NCBI RefSeq assembly: GCF_014207425.1
Contig: NZ_JACHFF010000001.1
Span: forward strand, 310,001-374,000
DNA from: Jeotgalicoccus coquinae
GTDB taxonomy: Bacteria; Bacillota; Bacilli; Staphylococcales; Salinicoccaceae
Direction: 5' to 3'
Length of the DNA stretch: 64,000 nt
Shown: in pieces, positions 28,363 through 37,492 of the stretch
Position numbering within the stretch: the stretch's first letter is position 1
Layout: each line of letters begins with the position of its first letter
Made by a program: the position numbers and the translations under genes
The notes under the pieces: generated by a model
Databases searched by the model: none
What the model was told of the DNA's origin: nothing
The model's input: only the letters and a program-made list of their open reading frames with translations

Positions 28363-29157
28363 TTATATTTTAGTCTGTATAGGAATATTTGACTGTTTCA
28401 GCTGATAGAAAGACTGGTTATTTAAATCAACTTCATCGATTAAACGCTGCAGGCGCAGTTTCTTAAGCTCGTTTAACAGTAATCCTGCGCGCCACTCGAA
28501 GATAGTTTTCAATTCATCAAAGCTGACCAGTTCGTGCGCTCTGATATAGTCTAATATGCTCGGCAGCTGTCGTTTTTCGATGCCGATCAGCTCGTTAATA
28601 ATGTAAGTGTATATATGATACGGATAGCATTCTTCAACTTTAACACCTTCCGATTTTACATCTCCCGAGAAGAACACCATTGCCGGCAGGCTTTCTATGT
28701 CCATTTCCCTGAACACTGACAGATCATATTTCAGCATTGCATCAAGTGTCGGAGACTGCAGATCTTCGTGAAACGACTGCAGGTCTATACCGGCAAGTTT
28801 TGCACTCTCATCTATCATTTCTTTCGTGCAGATTGTATTCGACGGATTAATCCGGTTAAAAATGTATCTGATAAAGGAACGGGCTTTTGACTGGCCCTGA
28901 ATTTCTGCCGCCTTGTATGCAAGTGCCACATTATCATCGCTAGAAGTGGACTGTGCCTGGCATTTGGTCAGAACTGACAGCGACGGTGCCAGTATTTTTT
29001 TAATAGTAATATGTCCGCGGTATTCAATCAGCAATTTATTTATTATGGGCTCCATAGCAATACAGTCATTTGAAAATGGATCAAAGAAATAAAATATTTC
29101 GACTGTACGATCCGACTGCTCCAATAACAGCATGTCTTCACTATTATTTTTGCTCAC
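28363..29157 (-). CDS. yjbH: ClpXP adaptor protein YjbH (SpxH)
   Basis: A 264-residue DsbA/thioredoxin-like adaptor that binds Spx and speeds its degradation by ClpXP. The thioredoxin-like motif is FFDPFSNDC. KILAPSLSVLTKCQAQSTSS, ALAYKAAEIQGQ and YPYHIYTYIINEL match the staphylococcal protein closely. The ORF extends to a GTG at 29166 that overlaps the ribosome site; GTG 29157, six bases after GAGGTG, is the better start. Last gene of the yjbK-yjbI-yjbH operon. Confidence 0.92.
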   Translation of the reverse strand: MSKNNSEDMLLLEQSDRTVEIFYFFDPFSNDCIAMEPIINKLLIEYRGHITIKKILAPSLSVLTKCQAQSTSSDDNVALAYKAAEIQGQSKARSFIRYIFNRINPSNTICTKEMIDESAKLAGIDLQSFHEDLQSPTLDAMLKYDLSVFREMDIESLPAMVFFSGDVKSEGVKVEECYPYHIYTYIINELIGIEKRQLPSILDYIRAHELVSFDELKTIFEWRAGLLLNELKKLRLQRLIDEVDLNNQSFYQLKQSNIPIQTKI

Positions 29158-29189
29158 GTATTTCACCTCTGTATTTTTGTCGACGTCTG

Positions 29190-29558
29190 TCAGTTATCAC
29201 TGTTCACCATGTGATTAGCAGTGAGTGTATAGCGTGCCATCAAATACTCACGCAATTCGTCTTCGATACCGACGTCAAGTATTGCCTGATTCATATTCTC
29301 AAGCCATGCTTCGCCTGCTTCCGGAGTAATGGTAAAAGGCATATGCCTTGCCCGGAGCATCGGATGGCCATACTTTTCATTATATAAATTCGGTCCGCCG
29401 AGAAACTGTGTCTGAAACAATTTCTGTTTGTAGGCAGTTTCTGTAAAATCTTCGGGGAACAGATGATTGATTCTGTCGTCGTCCTTTACATAATCATAAA
29501 AGATATCTATCATCTTATAAAGTTTTTCCTCACCGATATCATTATAAGCTAAAGGCAT
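29190..29558 (-). CDS. yjbI: truncated hemoglobin (group II, YjbI)
   Basis: A 122-residue 2-on-2 globin. Conserved positions include YDYVKDDDRINHLFPED, a QTQFLGGPNLYNEKYGHPMLRARHMPF segment holding the proximal heme histidine, and the C-terminal W-x-x-x-M region. YjbI-type globins bind oxygen or nitric oxide and are consistently next to yjbH. The ATG overlaps the yjbK stop by one base, so translation is coupled. Confidence 0.93.
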   Translation of the reverse strand: MPLAYNDIGEEKLYKMIDIFYDYVKDDDRINHLFPEDFTETAYKQKLFQTQFLGGPNLYNEKYGHPMLRARHMPFTITPEAGEAWLENMNQAILDVGIEDELREYLMARYTLTANHMVNSDN

Positions 29559-30148
29559 CAGTTTACCCCCTTCTGCTGTTTCAGCATATTGTAAAAGCGT
29601 GCGCTCTTAACAATTTCTTCTCGTCGTACGATACCATATTTATTCAGTATTTGCGTGAATTCTGCCTTACCGGTACCGATATCGGGAGCTTCAAATTCAA
29701 GCTCGTAATCAGTGGTGCCGAGGTAGGTGCTTCTGTCGAGCACGAGCAGTCCGCTGTGTGAAGATTTTTCCAGGCGTTCGGTAATAAGTGAGCCCTGAAT
29801 GGACAGATTATTTACGGTAATTCCGCGTTTTGTTAATTGTTCGCGTATATTTCCCGGAATGCTGTGTTTATCAATCAGTATACCTTCAGTGAGTTCTATA
29901 TCAGTAACACCTGAATATTCGAAGACGACATGGCGCTCATCCGGTATTTTTACCGTCATCAGCTGTTTGCCGTCCTGTACACGTATTCTCAGCATTAATA
30001 AATTGCCGATGAGCTGGAGTTCATCATTATCTATGTAGTAGTTAGTTAAATGCATCGGTTTTTTGCCGGGGAAATGATCGTTCTGAATTTTACCGTATTC
30101 ACTTTCCGTCAGTAAGTTTTTAAACTCTATTTCTTTTTCGAACATCAT
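29558..30148 (-). CDS. yjbK: CYTH domain protein (YjbK)
   Basis: A protein of about 196 residues with a CYTH (triphosphate tunnel) fold. The signature ExExK is EKEIEFKNLL at the N-terminus, followed by basic and acidic strands (LRIRVQDGKQLMTVKIP, YELEFEAPDIG) lining the tunnel. Such proteins act on triphosphates or polyphosphate; a specific substrate is not known here. AGGAG is five bases before ATG 30148 and eight before a second ATG at 30145, so the start may be one codon later. It is divergent from relQ, a classic arrangement. Confidence 0.85.
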   Translation of the reverse strand: MMFEKEIEFKNLLTESEYGKIQNDHFPGKKPMHLTNYYIDNDELQLIGNLLMLRIRVQDGKQLMTVKIPDERHVVFEYSGVTDIELTEGILIDKHSIPGNIREQLTKRGITVNNLSIQGSLITERLEKSSHSGLLVLDRSTYLGTTDYELEFEAPDIGTGKAEFTQILNKYGIVRREEIVKSARFYNMLKQQKGVN

Positions 30149-30298
30149 ACCCACTCCTCACAGTTATTATCCTTAAATATTTTAAACCTGTAAAGCAAAC
30201 AGATTCTGTATATAAGAATTCACCGGATATGGTAGAATAAACTACGTCAGATGTAAAAAATATCGGCCTTTACAGTGGAGTCTGGGGGATGAAGTTAA

Positions 30299-30919
30299 TT
30301 GGAAGAATGGAGTATGTTTTTAGCACCGTACAGACAGGCGGTGGAAGAACTTAAAATTAAGCTTAAAGGGATCCGTAAAGATTATCAGATCACGAGCCAG
30401 TCCTCGCCCGTCGAGTTTGTCACATCGAGAGTCAAACCCGTGCAGAGTATAATAGAGAAGGCGAGTACGAGGAACATTCCTTACGATAATCTGCGTGCAC
30501 AGATGTACGATATAGCGGGAATCCGCATCATGTGCCAGTTTGTTGATGATATTAATGTAATCACAGACCACATCAGGTCACGTGACGATATGAAAGTGAT
30601 TGAAGAACGCGATTATATCGAAAATACAAAAGAAAGCGGCTACCGGTCATATCATATTATTATCGAATATCCGGTTGAAAGTGTGAACGGGAAAATTAAT
30701 ATTCTGGCTGAAATCCAGATCCGTACACTCGCAATGAACTTCTGGGCGACGATTGAGCACACTCTGAATTATAAATATTCAGGAGAATACCCGCCGGAAA
30801 TTAAAGACCGCCTGCAAAATGCAGCCGAAGCGGCATATTTACTGGATAAGGAAATGTCGGAGATCAGGGAAGAAGTTCAGGAAGCGCAGAAATACTTTTC
30901 CAAGAAGCGTAATATTTAA
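30299..30919 (+). CDS. relQ: small alarmone synthetase RelQ (YjbM)
   Basis: A 206-residue GTP pyrophosphokinase that makes (p)ppGpp without a hydrolase or ACT domain. The synthetase core is present: YDIAGIRIMCQFVDDI, IEERDYIENTKESGYRSYHIIIEYP, and LAEIQIRTLAMNFWATIEHTLNYKY. The length fits the tetrameric RelQ class, which responds to cell-wall stress. The start is TTG 30299 behind GGGGGA; alignment to the MNQWDQFL-type start of staphylococcal RelQ supports it. It is followed by nadK. Confidence 0.93.
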   Translation: MEEWSMFLAPYRQAVEELKIKLKGIRKDYQITSQSSPVEFVTSRVKPVQSIIEKASTRNIPYDNLRAQMYDIAGIRIMCQFVDDINVITDHIRSRDDMKVIEERDYIENTKESGYRSYHIIIEYPVESVNGKINILAEIQIRTLAMNFWATIEHTLNYKYSGEYPPEIKDRLQNAAEAAYLLDKEMSEIREEVQEAQKYFSKKRNI

Positions 30920-30937
30920 ATGAAATCAGGTGATGAT

Positions 30938-31732
30938 ATGAGATTTGCTATAGTTTCAAAAGGGGACACAAAATCAAATGCACTGACTGATAAGATGATG
31001 AACTATATGCTCGGCATGGATATGGTACTTGATGAAAAATCACCGGAAATCGTCGTTTCTGTCGGCGGTGACGGTACACTGCTTCAGGCATTTCACCGCT
31101 ATCAGCATATCGTCGGCGAAGTATCATTTGTCGGTGTGCACACAGGGCACCTCGGGTTCTATGCAGACTGGGGCCAGGATGAGGTTGAACGTCTTATAAT
31201 GGCGCTGAAAAATGACGATTTTGAAGTCGTGGAATATCCGCTTGTCGAAGTAATGATTCATTACGACAAAGTCGGCATGGAAACGAAATATCTCGCACTA
31301 AATGAAGCGACACTAAGAATGACTAACGGTTCGACACTGGTAATGGATGTCGATATTAGAAACCGCCACTTTGAACGTTTCAGAGGAGACGGCTTGTGTA
31401 TTTCAACGCCGTCAGGCTCAACGGCTTATAACAAAGCACTTGGCGGAGCGATTATTCATCCGTCTATCGAAGCGGTTCAGATGACTGAAATCGCCTCTAT
31501 AAATAATCGTGTATTCCGAACGGTAGGATCACCGCTGGTTCTGCCGAAACATCATTTTGTTAACGTCAGACCGGTAAACAGTGAAGAGTACCAGATGACT
31601 ATTGATCATGTAAACCTGGTGCATAAAGGAGTTAAATCAATTCAGTTCTCTGTAGCTGAAGAGAAAATACGTTTTGCACGCTTCAGACCATTCCCGTTCT
31701 GGCAAAGAGTGCACGATTCATTCATTTCATAA
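30938..31732 (+). CDS. nadK: NAD kinase
   Basis: A 264-residue cytosolic kinase converting NAD to NADP. The catalytic GGDGT motif appears in [17 protein letters not shown], with [21 protein letters not shown] and the family loop [25 protein letters not shown]. The C-terminal [19 protein letters not shown] is characteristic of staphylococci. ATG 30938 follows AGGTGATG. It comes 18 bases after relQ in one operon that probably continues into mgtE. Confidence 0.94.
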   Translation: MRFAIVSKGDTKSNALTDKMMNYMLGMDMVLDEKSPEIVVSVGGDGTLLQAFHRYQHIVGEVSFVGVHTGHLGFYADWGQDEVERLIMALKNDDFEVVEYPLVEVMIHYDKVGMETKYLALNEATLRMTNGSTLVMDVDIRNRHFERFRGDGLCISTPSGSTAYNKALGGAIIHPSIEAVQMTEIASINNRVFRTVGSPLVLPKHHFVNVRPVNSEEYQMTIDHVNLVHKGVKSIQFSVAEEKIRFARFRPFPFWQRVHDSFIS

Positions 31733-31753
31733 AAGTTTTTGTTGAGAGTGGGT

Positions 31754-33133
31754 ATGAATATGTCAAGAGATGACAGAGAAATAGATTTCGAAGCAGTCAG
31801 ACAGACCCTGGTAAATTATCTCGAAGAAGGAAATCTCGACGGTTTCAGAGAAGTCTTTATGGATCTGCACAATTACGAGCAGGGTGAAATTTATCAGACG
31901 ATAACAGATGAACAGCGAAATACTTTATATCACTTTTTAAGTCCCCAGGAAGTGTCGGATTTCTTCGACCTGCTTGAACTTGAGGCAGATGAATACGAAG
32001 AACTGCTGGATAAAATTGATGCACGTTACGCGGCGCATATTATCGGCGCGATGCAGTACGATAACGCCGTTGATATTTTAAATGAAATATCGCGTGAAAA
32101 AATGACGACGTATCTTCCGCTGATGAATAAAGAAGATGCAGCGGAAATACGCAGTCTGATGAACTATGAGGAAGACACTGCCGGCGGTATTATGACGACG
32201 GAAATTGTGAGTATTAACAGTGAGATGACGGTACGCGAAGCAATGCGTTACTTAAAAGAAGTCGCACCTGAGTCTGAAATGATTTACTATCTGTTCGTTA
32301 CAGATTCGGCCAATCACCTTGCAGGGATTATTTCCCTGAGAGAACTGATTGTTGCCGATGACGATGAATATATCGGGGATGTAATGACTGAACGCGTCGT
32401 ATCGGTGAGGGTATCGGATGACCAGGAAGAAGTCGCACAGATTGTACGTGACTACGATTTCCTTGCAGTGCCGGTTGTTGATTTTCAGGATCACTTAGTC
32501 GGTATTATTACAGCCGATGATATTATGGACGTTATTCATGAAGAGGCCGGGGAAGACTACTCAAGACTTGCCGGTATGAGTGATAATGAAAGTACATCCG
32601 ATACTGCGATGGAAACGGCGAAGAAACGTCTGCCGTGGCTGATCGGGCTGACATTTATGGGAATGATTACAGCATGGATGCTGTCGTTTTTTGAAGATAC
32701 ACTGGCACGCGTCGTACTGCTCAGTGCTTTTATCCCTGTAATAAGCGGAATGGCCGGTAACACGGGTACACAGTCGCTGGCTGTAGCAATCCGCGGTATT
32801 TCCACCGGTGAGATTAAAGAATCGAGCAAAGTAAAACTGGCCGGGCGTGAGCTTGGTTCCGGATTTATTACAGGAATTGTCTGCGGTATTGTTATTTTTA
32901 TTATTATTATTGTTATGTACCGCGAGCCTGTCCTTGGAATTATTGTCAGCGGAAGCCTGATTGCGTCGATGTCAGTGGCTACGATTATCGGTACTGTTGT
33001 GCCGCTGTTAATGAATAAAATGGGCATTGACCCGGCAGTTGCAAGCGGTCCGTTTATAACTACGGCAAATGATATTATCAGCCTGCTGATTTATTTTGCA
33101 CTCGCAAATGTATTTATGTCGAGCTTATTATAA
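31754..33133 (+). CDS. mgtE: magnesium transporter MgtE
   Basis: A protein of about 459 residues. The N-terminal superhelical MgtE_N domain (about 1-125) holds LPLMNKEDAAEIRSLMNYEEDTAGGIMTTE, followed by two CBS domains (VREAMRYLKEVAPESEMIYYLFV and ITADDIMDVIHEEAGEDY) that sense Mg2+, a connecting helix, and five transmembrane helices with the pore signature ISGMAGNTGTQSLAVAIRG. The start region has ATGs at 31754 and 31760 behind GAGAGTGGG, so the exact start is uncertain by two codons. Confidence 0.93.
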   Translation: MNMSRDDREIDFEAVRQTLVNYLEEGNLDGFREVFMDLHNYEQGEIYQTITDEQRNTLYHFLSPQEVSDFFDLLELEADEYEELLDKIDARYAAHIIGAMQYDNAVDILNEISREKMTTYLPLMNKEDAAEIRSLMNYEEDTAGGIMTTEIVSINSEMTVREAMRYLKEVAPESEMIYYLFVTDSANHLAGIISLRELIVADDDEYIGDVMTERVVSVRVSDDQEEVAQIVRDYDFLAVPVVDFQDHLVGIITADDIMDVIHEEAGEDYSRLAGMSDNESTSDTAMETAKKRLPWLIGLTFMGMITAWMLSFFEDTLARVVLLSAFIPVISGMAGNTGTQSLAVAIRGISTGEIKESSKVKLAGRELGSGFITGIVCGIVIFIIIIVMYREPVLGIIVSGSLIASMSVATIIGTVVPLLMNKMGIDPAVASGPFITTANDIISLLIYFALANVFMSSLL

Positions 33134-33142
33134 TGATATTTC

Positions 33143-33187
33143 TTGCAATACGGACTGATAAAATGTAGATTAGTAGTAGGTACTAAT
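33143..33187 (+). promoter_or_regulatory. fabI promoter with FapR operator
   Basis: The 19-base palindrome ATTAGTAGTAGGTACTAAT (33169-33187) overlaps the -10 of a promoter, TTGCAA (33143-33148), 17 bases, TAGATT (33166-33171). It fits the FapR operator pattern and matches FapR control of fabI in staphylococci. Confidence 0.83.
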
Positions 33188-33215
33188 ACTAGGGATGAAT
33201 TAGGAGGATTTCTGA

Positions 33216-33983
33216 ATGGATTTATCAGGTAAAACATACGTAATTATGGGTGTAGCTAATAAAAGAAGTATTGCCTGGGGTGCAGCACGCGCTCTGGACA
33301 AGATGGGTGCAAAACTGGTGTTCACTATTTTAAGTGAACGTTTCCGCAAAGAGCTTGATAAGCTTCTTGTAGAACTTGAAGGTAACCACGATATTATTGT
33401 TGAATGTGATGTTACAAGCGACGAAGATGTATCGAAAGCGTTTAAAGAAATCGGTGAAAAAACTAACGGTATCGACGGTGTTCTTCACGCGATTGCATTC
33501 GCAGATAAAAATGAACTGACTGGCGGATACAGCGAAACTTCACGTGACGGGTTCAAGATGGCACTTGATATCAGTGCTTACTCGTTAACGATTGTTTCTA
33601 AATACGCTAAAGAAATCATGAACGAAAACGGCAGCATCGTAACGATGACGTACCTTGGCGGCGAACGCGCAATGCCTAACTACAACGTTATGGGTGTAGC
33701 AAAAGCAGCACTTGACGCAAGTGTGCGCTACCTTGCTTACGACCTTGGCGAACAGGGCATCCGTGTAAATGCGGTATCGGCTGGTCCGATTCGTACGTTA
33801 AGTTCATCAGCTGTTGGTGAATTCAAGTCAATTCTTAAAGAAATTGCAGAGCGTGCACCATTAAAACGAAACGTTGATCAGCTTGAAGTAGGAAACACTG
33901 TTGCATTCCTGTTAAGCGACCTGTCAAGCGGTATTACAGGCGAAGTGCTTCACGTGGACAGCGGTTACCACATCATGGCATAA
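33216..33983 (+). CDS. fabI: enoyl-ACP reductase FabI
   Basis: A 255-residue short-chain dehydrogenase that performs the last reduction of each fatty acid elongation cycle; it is the target of triclosan. The N-terminal cofactor motif is GVANKRSIAWGAARALDKMGA. The catalytic tyrosine and lysine appear as YNVMGVAKAALDASVRYLA (Y-x6-K pattern), followed by RVNAVSAGPIRTLSS and GEVLHVDSGYHIMA. The start follows AGGAGG. Monocistronic under FapR. Confidence 0.96.
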   Translation: MDLSGKTYVIMGVANKRSIAWGAARALDKMGAKLVFTILSERFRKELDKLLVELEGNHDIIVECDVTSDEDVSKAFKEIGEKTNGIDGVLHAIAFADKNELTGGYSETSRDGFKMALDISAYSLTIVSKYAKEIMNENGSIVTMTYLGGERAMPNYNVMGVAKAALDASVRYLAYDLGEQGIRVNAVSAGPIRTLSSSAVGEFKSILKEIAERAPLKRNVDQLEVGNTVAFLLSDLSSGITGEVLHVDSGYHIMA

Positions 33984-34012
33984 AAAAACTCCCGAAAGGG
34001 AGTTTTTTTTAT
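33984..34012. terminator. bidirectional terminator between fabI and yjcG
   Basis: AAAAACTCCC-GAAA-GGGAGTTTTT: a short GC-rich stem with a GAAA tetraloop and T runs on both strands. Confidence 0.92.
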
Positions 34013-34021
34013 TGTCCTGGG

Positions 34022-34534
34022 TTATTGCTGGCCTAATTTAAATGTTTCTGTAACGTGCCAGATGCCGTTTTCCAGCTGCACGCACAGGCTGATTTTATTT
34101 AGTGTTTCAGAATGTTCAATTCCAATCATTTGAAGGTGACTTAACGTATCTTCAAATTTTTGAGCTGTCTCTTCCTGTGCAAGTGTAAAATGAGGTACGA
34201 ACGGATGTGAAGCTTCACCGTAGAATCCGCCTTCATTAAATGCATCATGGATGGAACTCAGTGTTTCGTTAGGTTCAACTTTAAAGTAAACAACCTGTTT
34301 TTTTGGAGCAAAGCTTGAGACTTTTTTGATTTCAATTTCAGTAGGCTGATGTTTTGCTGCTACGCTTCTAATAAATTCCTCAATCTGTGGTTTCTCGTGC
34401 TCATCTGCTTCAAAAGCTTCTTTAACTGTAATATGCGGTGCGATATATGAGTATCTAGCATCATAACGCTTACGATATTGGTTCACAGTATCCTGAAGTT
34501 TTTTAGATGGAAATAATGCTATTCCAAATTTCAT
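34022..34534 (-). CDS. YjcG-like 2H phosphoesterase (2'-5' RNA ligase family)
   Basis: A 170-residue protein with the two HxT motifs of 2H phosphoesterases: PHITVKEAF (about residues 33-41) and PHFTLAQE (about 115-122). The N-terminal MKFGIALFPSKKLQDTVNQYRKRYD matches YjcG of Bacillus and its staphylococcal homologues. The family hydrolyses cyclic or 2'-5' phosphodiesters in RNA-related metabolites; the physiological substrate of YjcG is unknown. The esterase gene upstream on the same strand corresponds to the yjcH neighbour. Confidence 0.87.
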   Translation of the reverse strand: MKFGIALFPSKKLQDTVNQYRKRYDARYSYIAPHITVKEAFEADEHEKPQIEEFIRSVAAKHQPTEIEIKKVSSFAPKKQVVYFKVEPNETLSSIHDAFNEGGFYGEASHPFVPHFTLAQEETAQKFEDTLSHLQMIGIEHSETLNKISLCVQLENGIWHVTETFKLGQQ

Positions 34535-34600
34535 TTAAAATGCCTCCTTAAACGATTTGTTACAAGTATATCATTTTACGAAAAAAAATGTATACGTTTT

Positions 34601-35326
34601 CTATCCGAAAAAATGAGTGAGAACATTTTTCAGTTCCGGCTTCCATGTTTTCCAAATATGTCCGCCTTCCAATTCACGGTACGTATATTCCAGCGGTTCA
34701 TCTTCAAGTACTTCATTCAGTTTGCGGTTCGGTGTCAGGAAATCCGCCTGTTTGCCCATGATTGTTTTAAAATCATCTTCTTCCAGTCCAATTGTGTGGT
34801 AAAGATTTAAATTAATCAGACTCATGCTGTTTTTAAAACGCTGGATAAATGCATCATCAACGAATGGACTGAACGCAAGTGCCTGACTGAACGTGTTCGG
34901 ATATGTCAGCGCCACAGACAGTGCAAAACTGCCGGCGAGACTTTCACCCATTAAGAGACGGCTGTTGGCCATCTTTAAAGTTTTAAAATTGCTGTCGATA
35001 AAAGTATTGAGTTCGCGGCCGACAAAGGTAACAAATTTTTCATGGTGCTTACCGTTTGGACTGAAGTAGTGATTGCGCCATTCTACTGACGGATATGGAA
35101 TGCCGACAATAATTGTGCGTTCCAGTTCGCCGTCCGTTTCCATTTTTTCTATCAATCGTTCAATTTGCCCGTATTTAAAGAAATCCTGCGAATCAAAAGT
35201 AATAATAACATTATATTTATAAAGATCTGAATATGATTTTGGCAGGTAATACTGTAATTCGAATGTTTCCCCGCAAACCTCCGAGCTGAGGGATGTGTTA
35301 TGTACTTTTCCTGGTGTTTTATCCAT
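34601..35326 (-). CDS. alpha/beta-hydrolase-fold esterase (YjcH-like)
   Basis: A 241-residue esterase D-type protein without a signal peptide. The nucleophile serine sits in LLMGESLAGSFAL (G-E-S-L-A-G, about residues 123-135). An acidic residue and the final histidine in LEGGHIWKTWKPEL complete a likely triad. The family resembles enterochelin esterase and acetyl-esterase folds; the substrate is unknown. It lies 67 bases upstream of yjcG on the minus strand, the pairing seen in Bacillus. Confidence 0.8.
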   Translation of the reverse strand: MDKTPGKVHNTSLSSEVCGETFELQYYLPKSYSDLYKYNVIITFDSQDFFKYGQIERLIEKMETDGELERTIIVGIPYPSVEWRNHYFSPNGKHHEKFVTFVGRELNTFIDSNFKTLKMANSRLLMGESLAGSFALSVALTYPNTFSQALAFSPFVDDAFIQRFKNSMSLINLNLYHTIGLEEDDFKTIMGKQADFLTPNRKLNEVLEDEPLEYTYRELEGGHIWKTWKPELKNVLTHFFG

Positions 35327-35467
35327 ATTAACGCCTCCTTATATTGTATATTACCAATTTGGCGTAAGAGATAACATGTATTTATGATTAAGCGTCTATA
35401 TAGTATGAAATTAGCATCAGTAATGATACAATATGAACAAACTAACAGACTTCAGAGGTGCCACTTT

Positions 35468-36568
35468 ATGACTAATAAACTTTGGTTTCAAAGCGGTATA
35501 GCACTTATTATTACCTTTGTTTTAATTCTTCTGGTGATGCAGGTTCAAATTATTTTTGAACCGTTTATCACGATAATAATGACAATATTTTTTCCGGTAA
35601 TAATAGGCGGCCTGCTATACTACATAACCGAACCGATTCAGCGTTTTCTCGAGAAACGCAATGCGCACAGACTCGTCAGTATTCTGGCAATATTTATAAT
35701 TATCTTAATAGTCATTGCGATTATTGCACTGACAGTAGCACCAATGGTTACAGAACAGGTGCAGAATTTAGTTTCTAGACTGCCTATACTCCAAAGCGAA
35801 GTGCAGAATATAACAAATTACCTGTTAAGCCAGCGTGAACGTCTGCCATTTGATATTGATCTTCAATCGGTAACCCAGGATGCTCTTGATATGGGAACAA
35901 ACATGCTGAGCGGCTTTGTATCGAATGCAATTACGATAGTGACAAGCACAGTGAGTGTGCTGTTAACATTAGTACTTGGGCCATTCTTCTTCTTCTTTAT
36001 GCTGAAGGACCACAATAAGTTTATTCCGGCAATGACATCTCCGTTTGGCGGAACGTTTAAAGAGTTCCTGGTGGAGCTGCTGCACGATATCGACCGGACA
36101 CTCCGCTCATTTATTCAGGGACAGATGCTCGTATCATTTATACTGTGTATTATTTTATTTATCGGTTATACGATTATCGGACTGGACTATGCACTGCTTC
36201 TTGCAATATTTGCACTGTTCATGAACATCGTACCGTTCGTAGGTCCGTGGGTGGCGTTTATCCCTGCCGGCCTGCTCGCACTGATTCAGGATCCAATTAT
36301 GTTTATCTGGGTATCTCTTATTACGCTGATTGCCCAGCAGATTGAAAGTAACCTGATTACGCCGAACGTAATGGGACAGTCACTTGCACTGCACCCGCTT
36401 ACGGTCATTACGATTGTGCTTGCAGCAGGAAACATCGCCGGATTCATCGGTATTCTTGTCGCAATTCCAACGTATGCGGTAATTAAGACGATTATCCAGA
36501 ACATCTGGAAATACCGTAAAAATCTGAAAAATACAATGCTGACAGATATGAGGAAACCCAGCAGATAA
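35468..36568 (+). CDS. AI-2E family transporter (YdbI/TqsA-like)
   Basis: A 366-residue polytopic membrane protein of the AI-2E/UPF0118 family, with about seven or eight helices, the conserved PFFFFFMLKDHNKF segment, and the C-terminal IESNLITPNVMGQSLALHPLTVI and GFIGILVAIPTYAVIK motifs. Members export autoinducer-2 or act as Na+/H+ antiporters, so the name does not fix the substrate. The start is ATG 35468 behind GAGGTG; the longer ORF adds 28 codons without family similarity. Confidence 0.87.
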   Translation: MTNKLWFQSGIALIITFVLILLVMQVQIIFEPFITIIMTIFFPVIIGGLLYYITEPIQRFLEKRNAHRLVSILAIFIIILIVIAIIALTVAPMVTEQVQNLVSRLPILQSEVQNITNYLLSQRERLPFDIDLQSVTQDALDMGTNMLSGFVSNAITIVTSTVSVLLTLVLGPFFFFFMLKDHNKFIPAMTSPFGGTFKEFLVELLHDIDRTLRSFIQGQMLVSFILCIILFIGYTIIGLDYALLLAIFALFMNIVPFVGPWVAFIPAGLLALIQDPIMFIWVSLITLIAQQIESNLITPNVMGQSLALHPLTVITIVLAAGNIAGFIGILVAIPTYAVIKTIIQNIWKYRKNLKNTMLTDMRKPSR

Positions 36569-36572
36569 TACC

Positions 36573-36611
36573 TTGACCCCGTCCGGGATACGGACGGGGT
36601 CTTAATTTTTG
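36573..36611 (+). terminator. intrinsic terminator after the AI-2E transporter
   Basis: GACCCCGTCCG / CGGACGGGGTC form an 11-bp GC-rich stem followed by TTAATTTTT. Confidence 0.9.
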
Positions 36612-36669
36612 ATTGTCCTTTTTAATGAGTACTGACGATATAAAAGTCAGAAGGTAAAGGGGGAATCAA

Positions 36670-37446
36670 ATGGATCCAATCTCATATTTAATCAGTCAGG
36701 GATACAAAGTCACATCAGATCCGGGAAAATACAAAAGCGGTATATGGGGACTCAGGAATTATACAGTTAACGGGTATAACTATGATAATTACTGCGGCGG
36801 ATATCACCGGGCCTACGATCTTGTAAAGTACGACCGGGCACCGGTGCCTGCAGTGTTTGACGGTATTGTTTCTGCGGGTACAAAAAGTTACGGTAATTTC
36901 GGCGGCACCGCAGTGATTGCGAATAAAAATCTTGGCGTTCAGGTTATATACGGACATCTTGCGAGAGCGCTCAATGTCAGGCCGGGCCAGCATGTAAAAC
37001 AGGGAGAAATTATCGGTTACCAGAGCAATACAAATTACCAGAATGTCCGGATGGACAGTCATCTTCATATTCAGTTCCAAAAGTACGGTTATATTAACAA
37101 CGAGCGGGATTTTGTCTGCACCGGCATTAACCCGCTGACGATAAATGTTGATAAACGGCGATATCATGCTGCCTGGATGTGGAGCGGCTTATTTATTGCC
37201 AAAAAAATTATAAATATCAGGGATTTTCCATCTCTGGCGGGACAGCGAGTCGGTTTTACAGGTAATAATATGAAATTATATTTCGACAAACTGTATGATA
37301 ATGACGGCTACTGGTGGATCAGATGTCTGCATAACGGACGAACCGTGTTTATCGCGTGCGGGAAAAAGGTTCAGGGGAAAGTATTTACTGAAACAGAACT
37401 GTACGGAGACGTTGAGAAGCTTAATACCAGCGGGGGAAAGGAATAG
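36670..37446 (+). CDS. M23 family (LytM/endolysin-like) metallopeptidase without signal peptide
   Basis: A 258-residue protein with a zinc metallopeptidase domain of the lysostaphin/LytM type (about residues 20-160). The first ligands are H and D in CGGYHRAYDLV; the second pair lies in DSHLHIQF (HLH), and VIYGHLARALNVRPGQHVKQGEIIGYQ is the typical M23 strand-loop. Residues 175-250 resemble an SH3-type wall-binding domain (FIAKKIINIRDFPS, GYWWIRCLHNGRTVFIACG). No signal peptide or transmembrane segment exists, as in phage endolysins, and no holin or phage gene is nearby. The start follows a GGGGGAA site. Confidence 0.85.
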   Translation: MDPISYLISQGYKVTSDPGKYKSGIWGLRNYTVNGYNYDNYCGGYHRAYDLVKYDRAPVPAVFDGIVSAGTKSYGNFGGTAVIANKNLGVQVIYGHLARALNVRPGQHVKQGEIIGYQSNTNYQNVRMDSHLHIQFQKYGYINNERDFVCTGINPLTINVDKRRYHAAWMWSGLFIAKKIINIRDFPSLAGQRVGFTGNNMKLYFDKLYDNDGYWWIRCLHNGRTVFIACGKKVQGKVFTETELYGDVEKLNTSGGKE

Positions 37447-37452
37447 AAAATT

Positions 37453-37492
37453 AAAAAATCCATGCGCACCTGATTAGGGCTGCGTATGGATT
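37453..37492 (-). terminator. intrinsic terminator after the small membrane protein gene
   Basis: On the minus strand AATCCATACGCA pairs with TGCGCATGGATT and a U run follows. The 5' arm lies inside the last codons of the gene. Confidence 0.85.

Noticed and set aside
32557-33027. 156-residue minus-strand ORF inside mgtE
   Set aside because: Antisense of the membrane domain of mgtE, giving artificial hydrophobic content.
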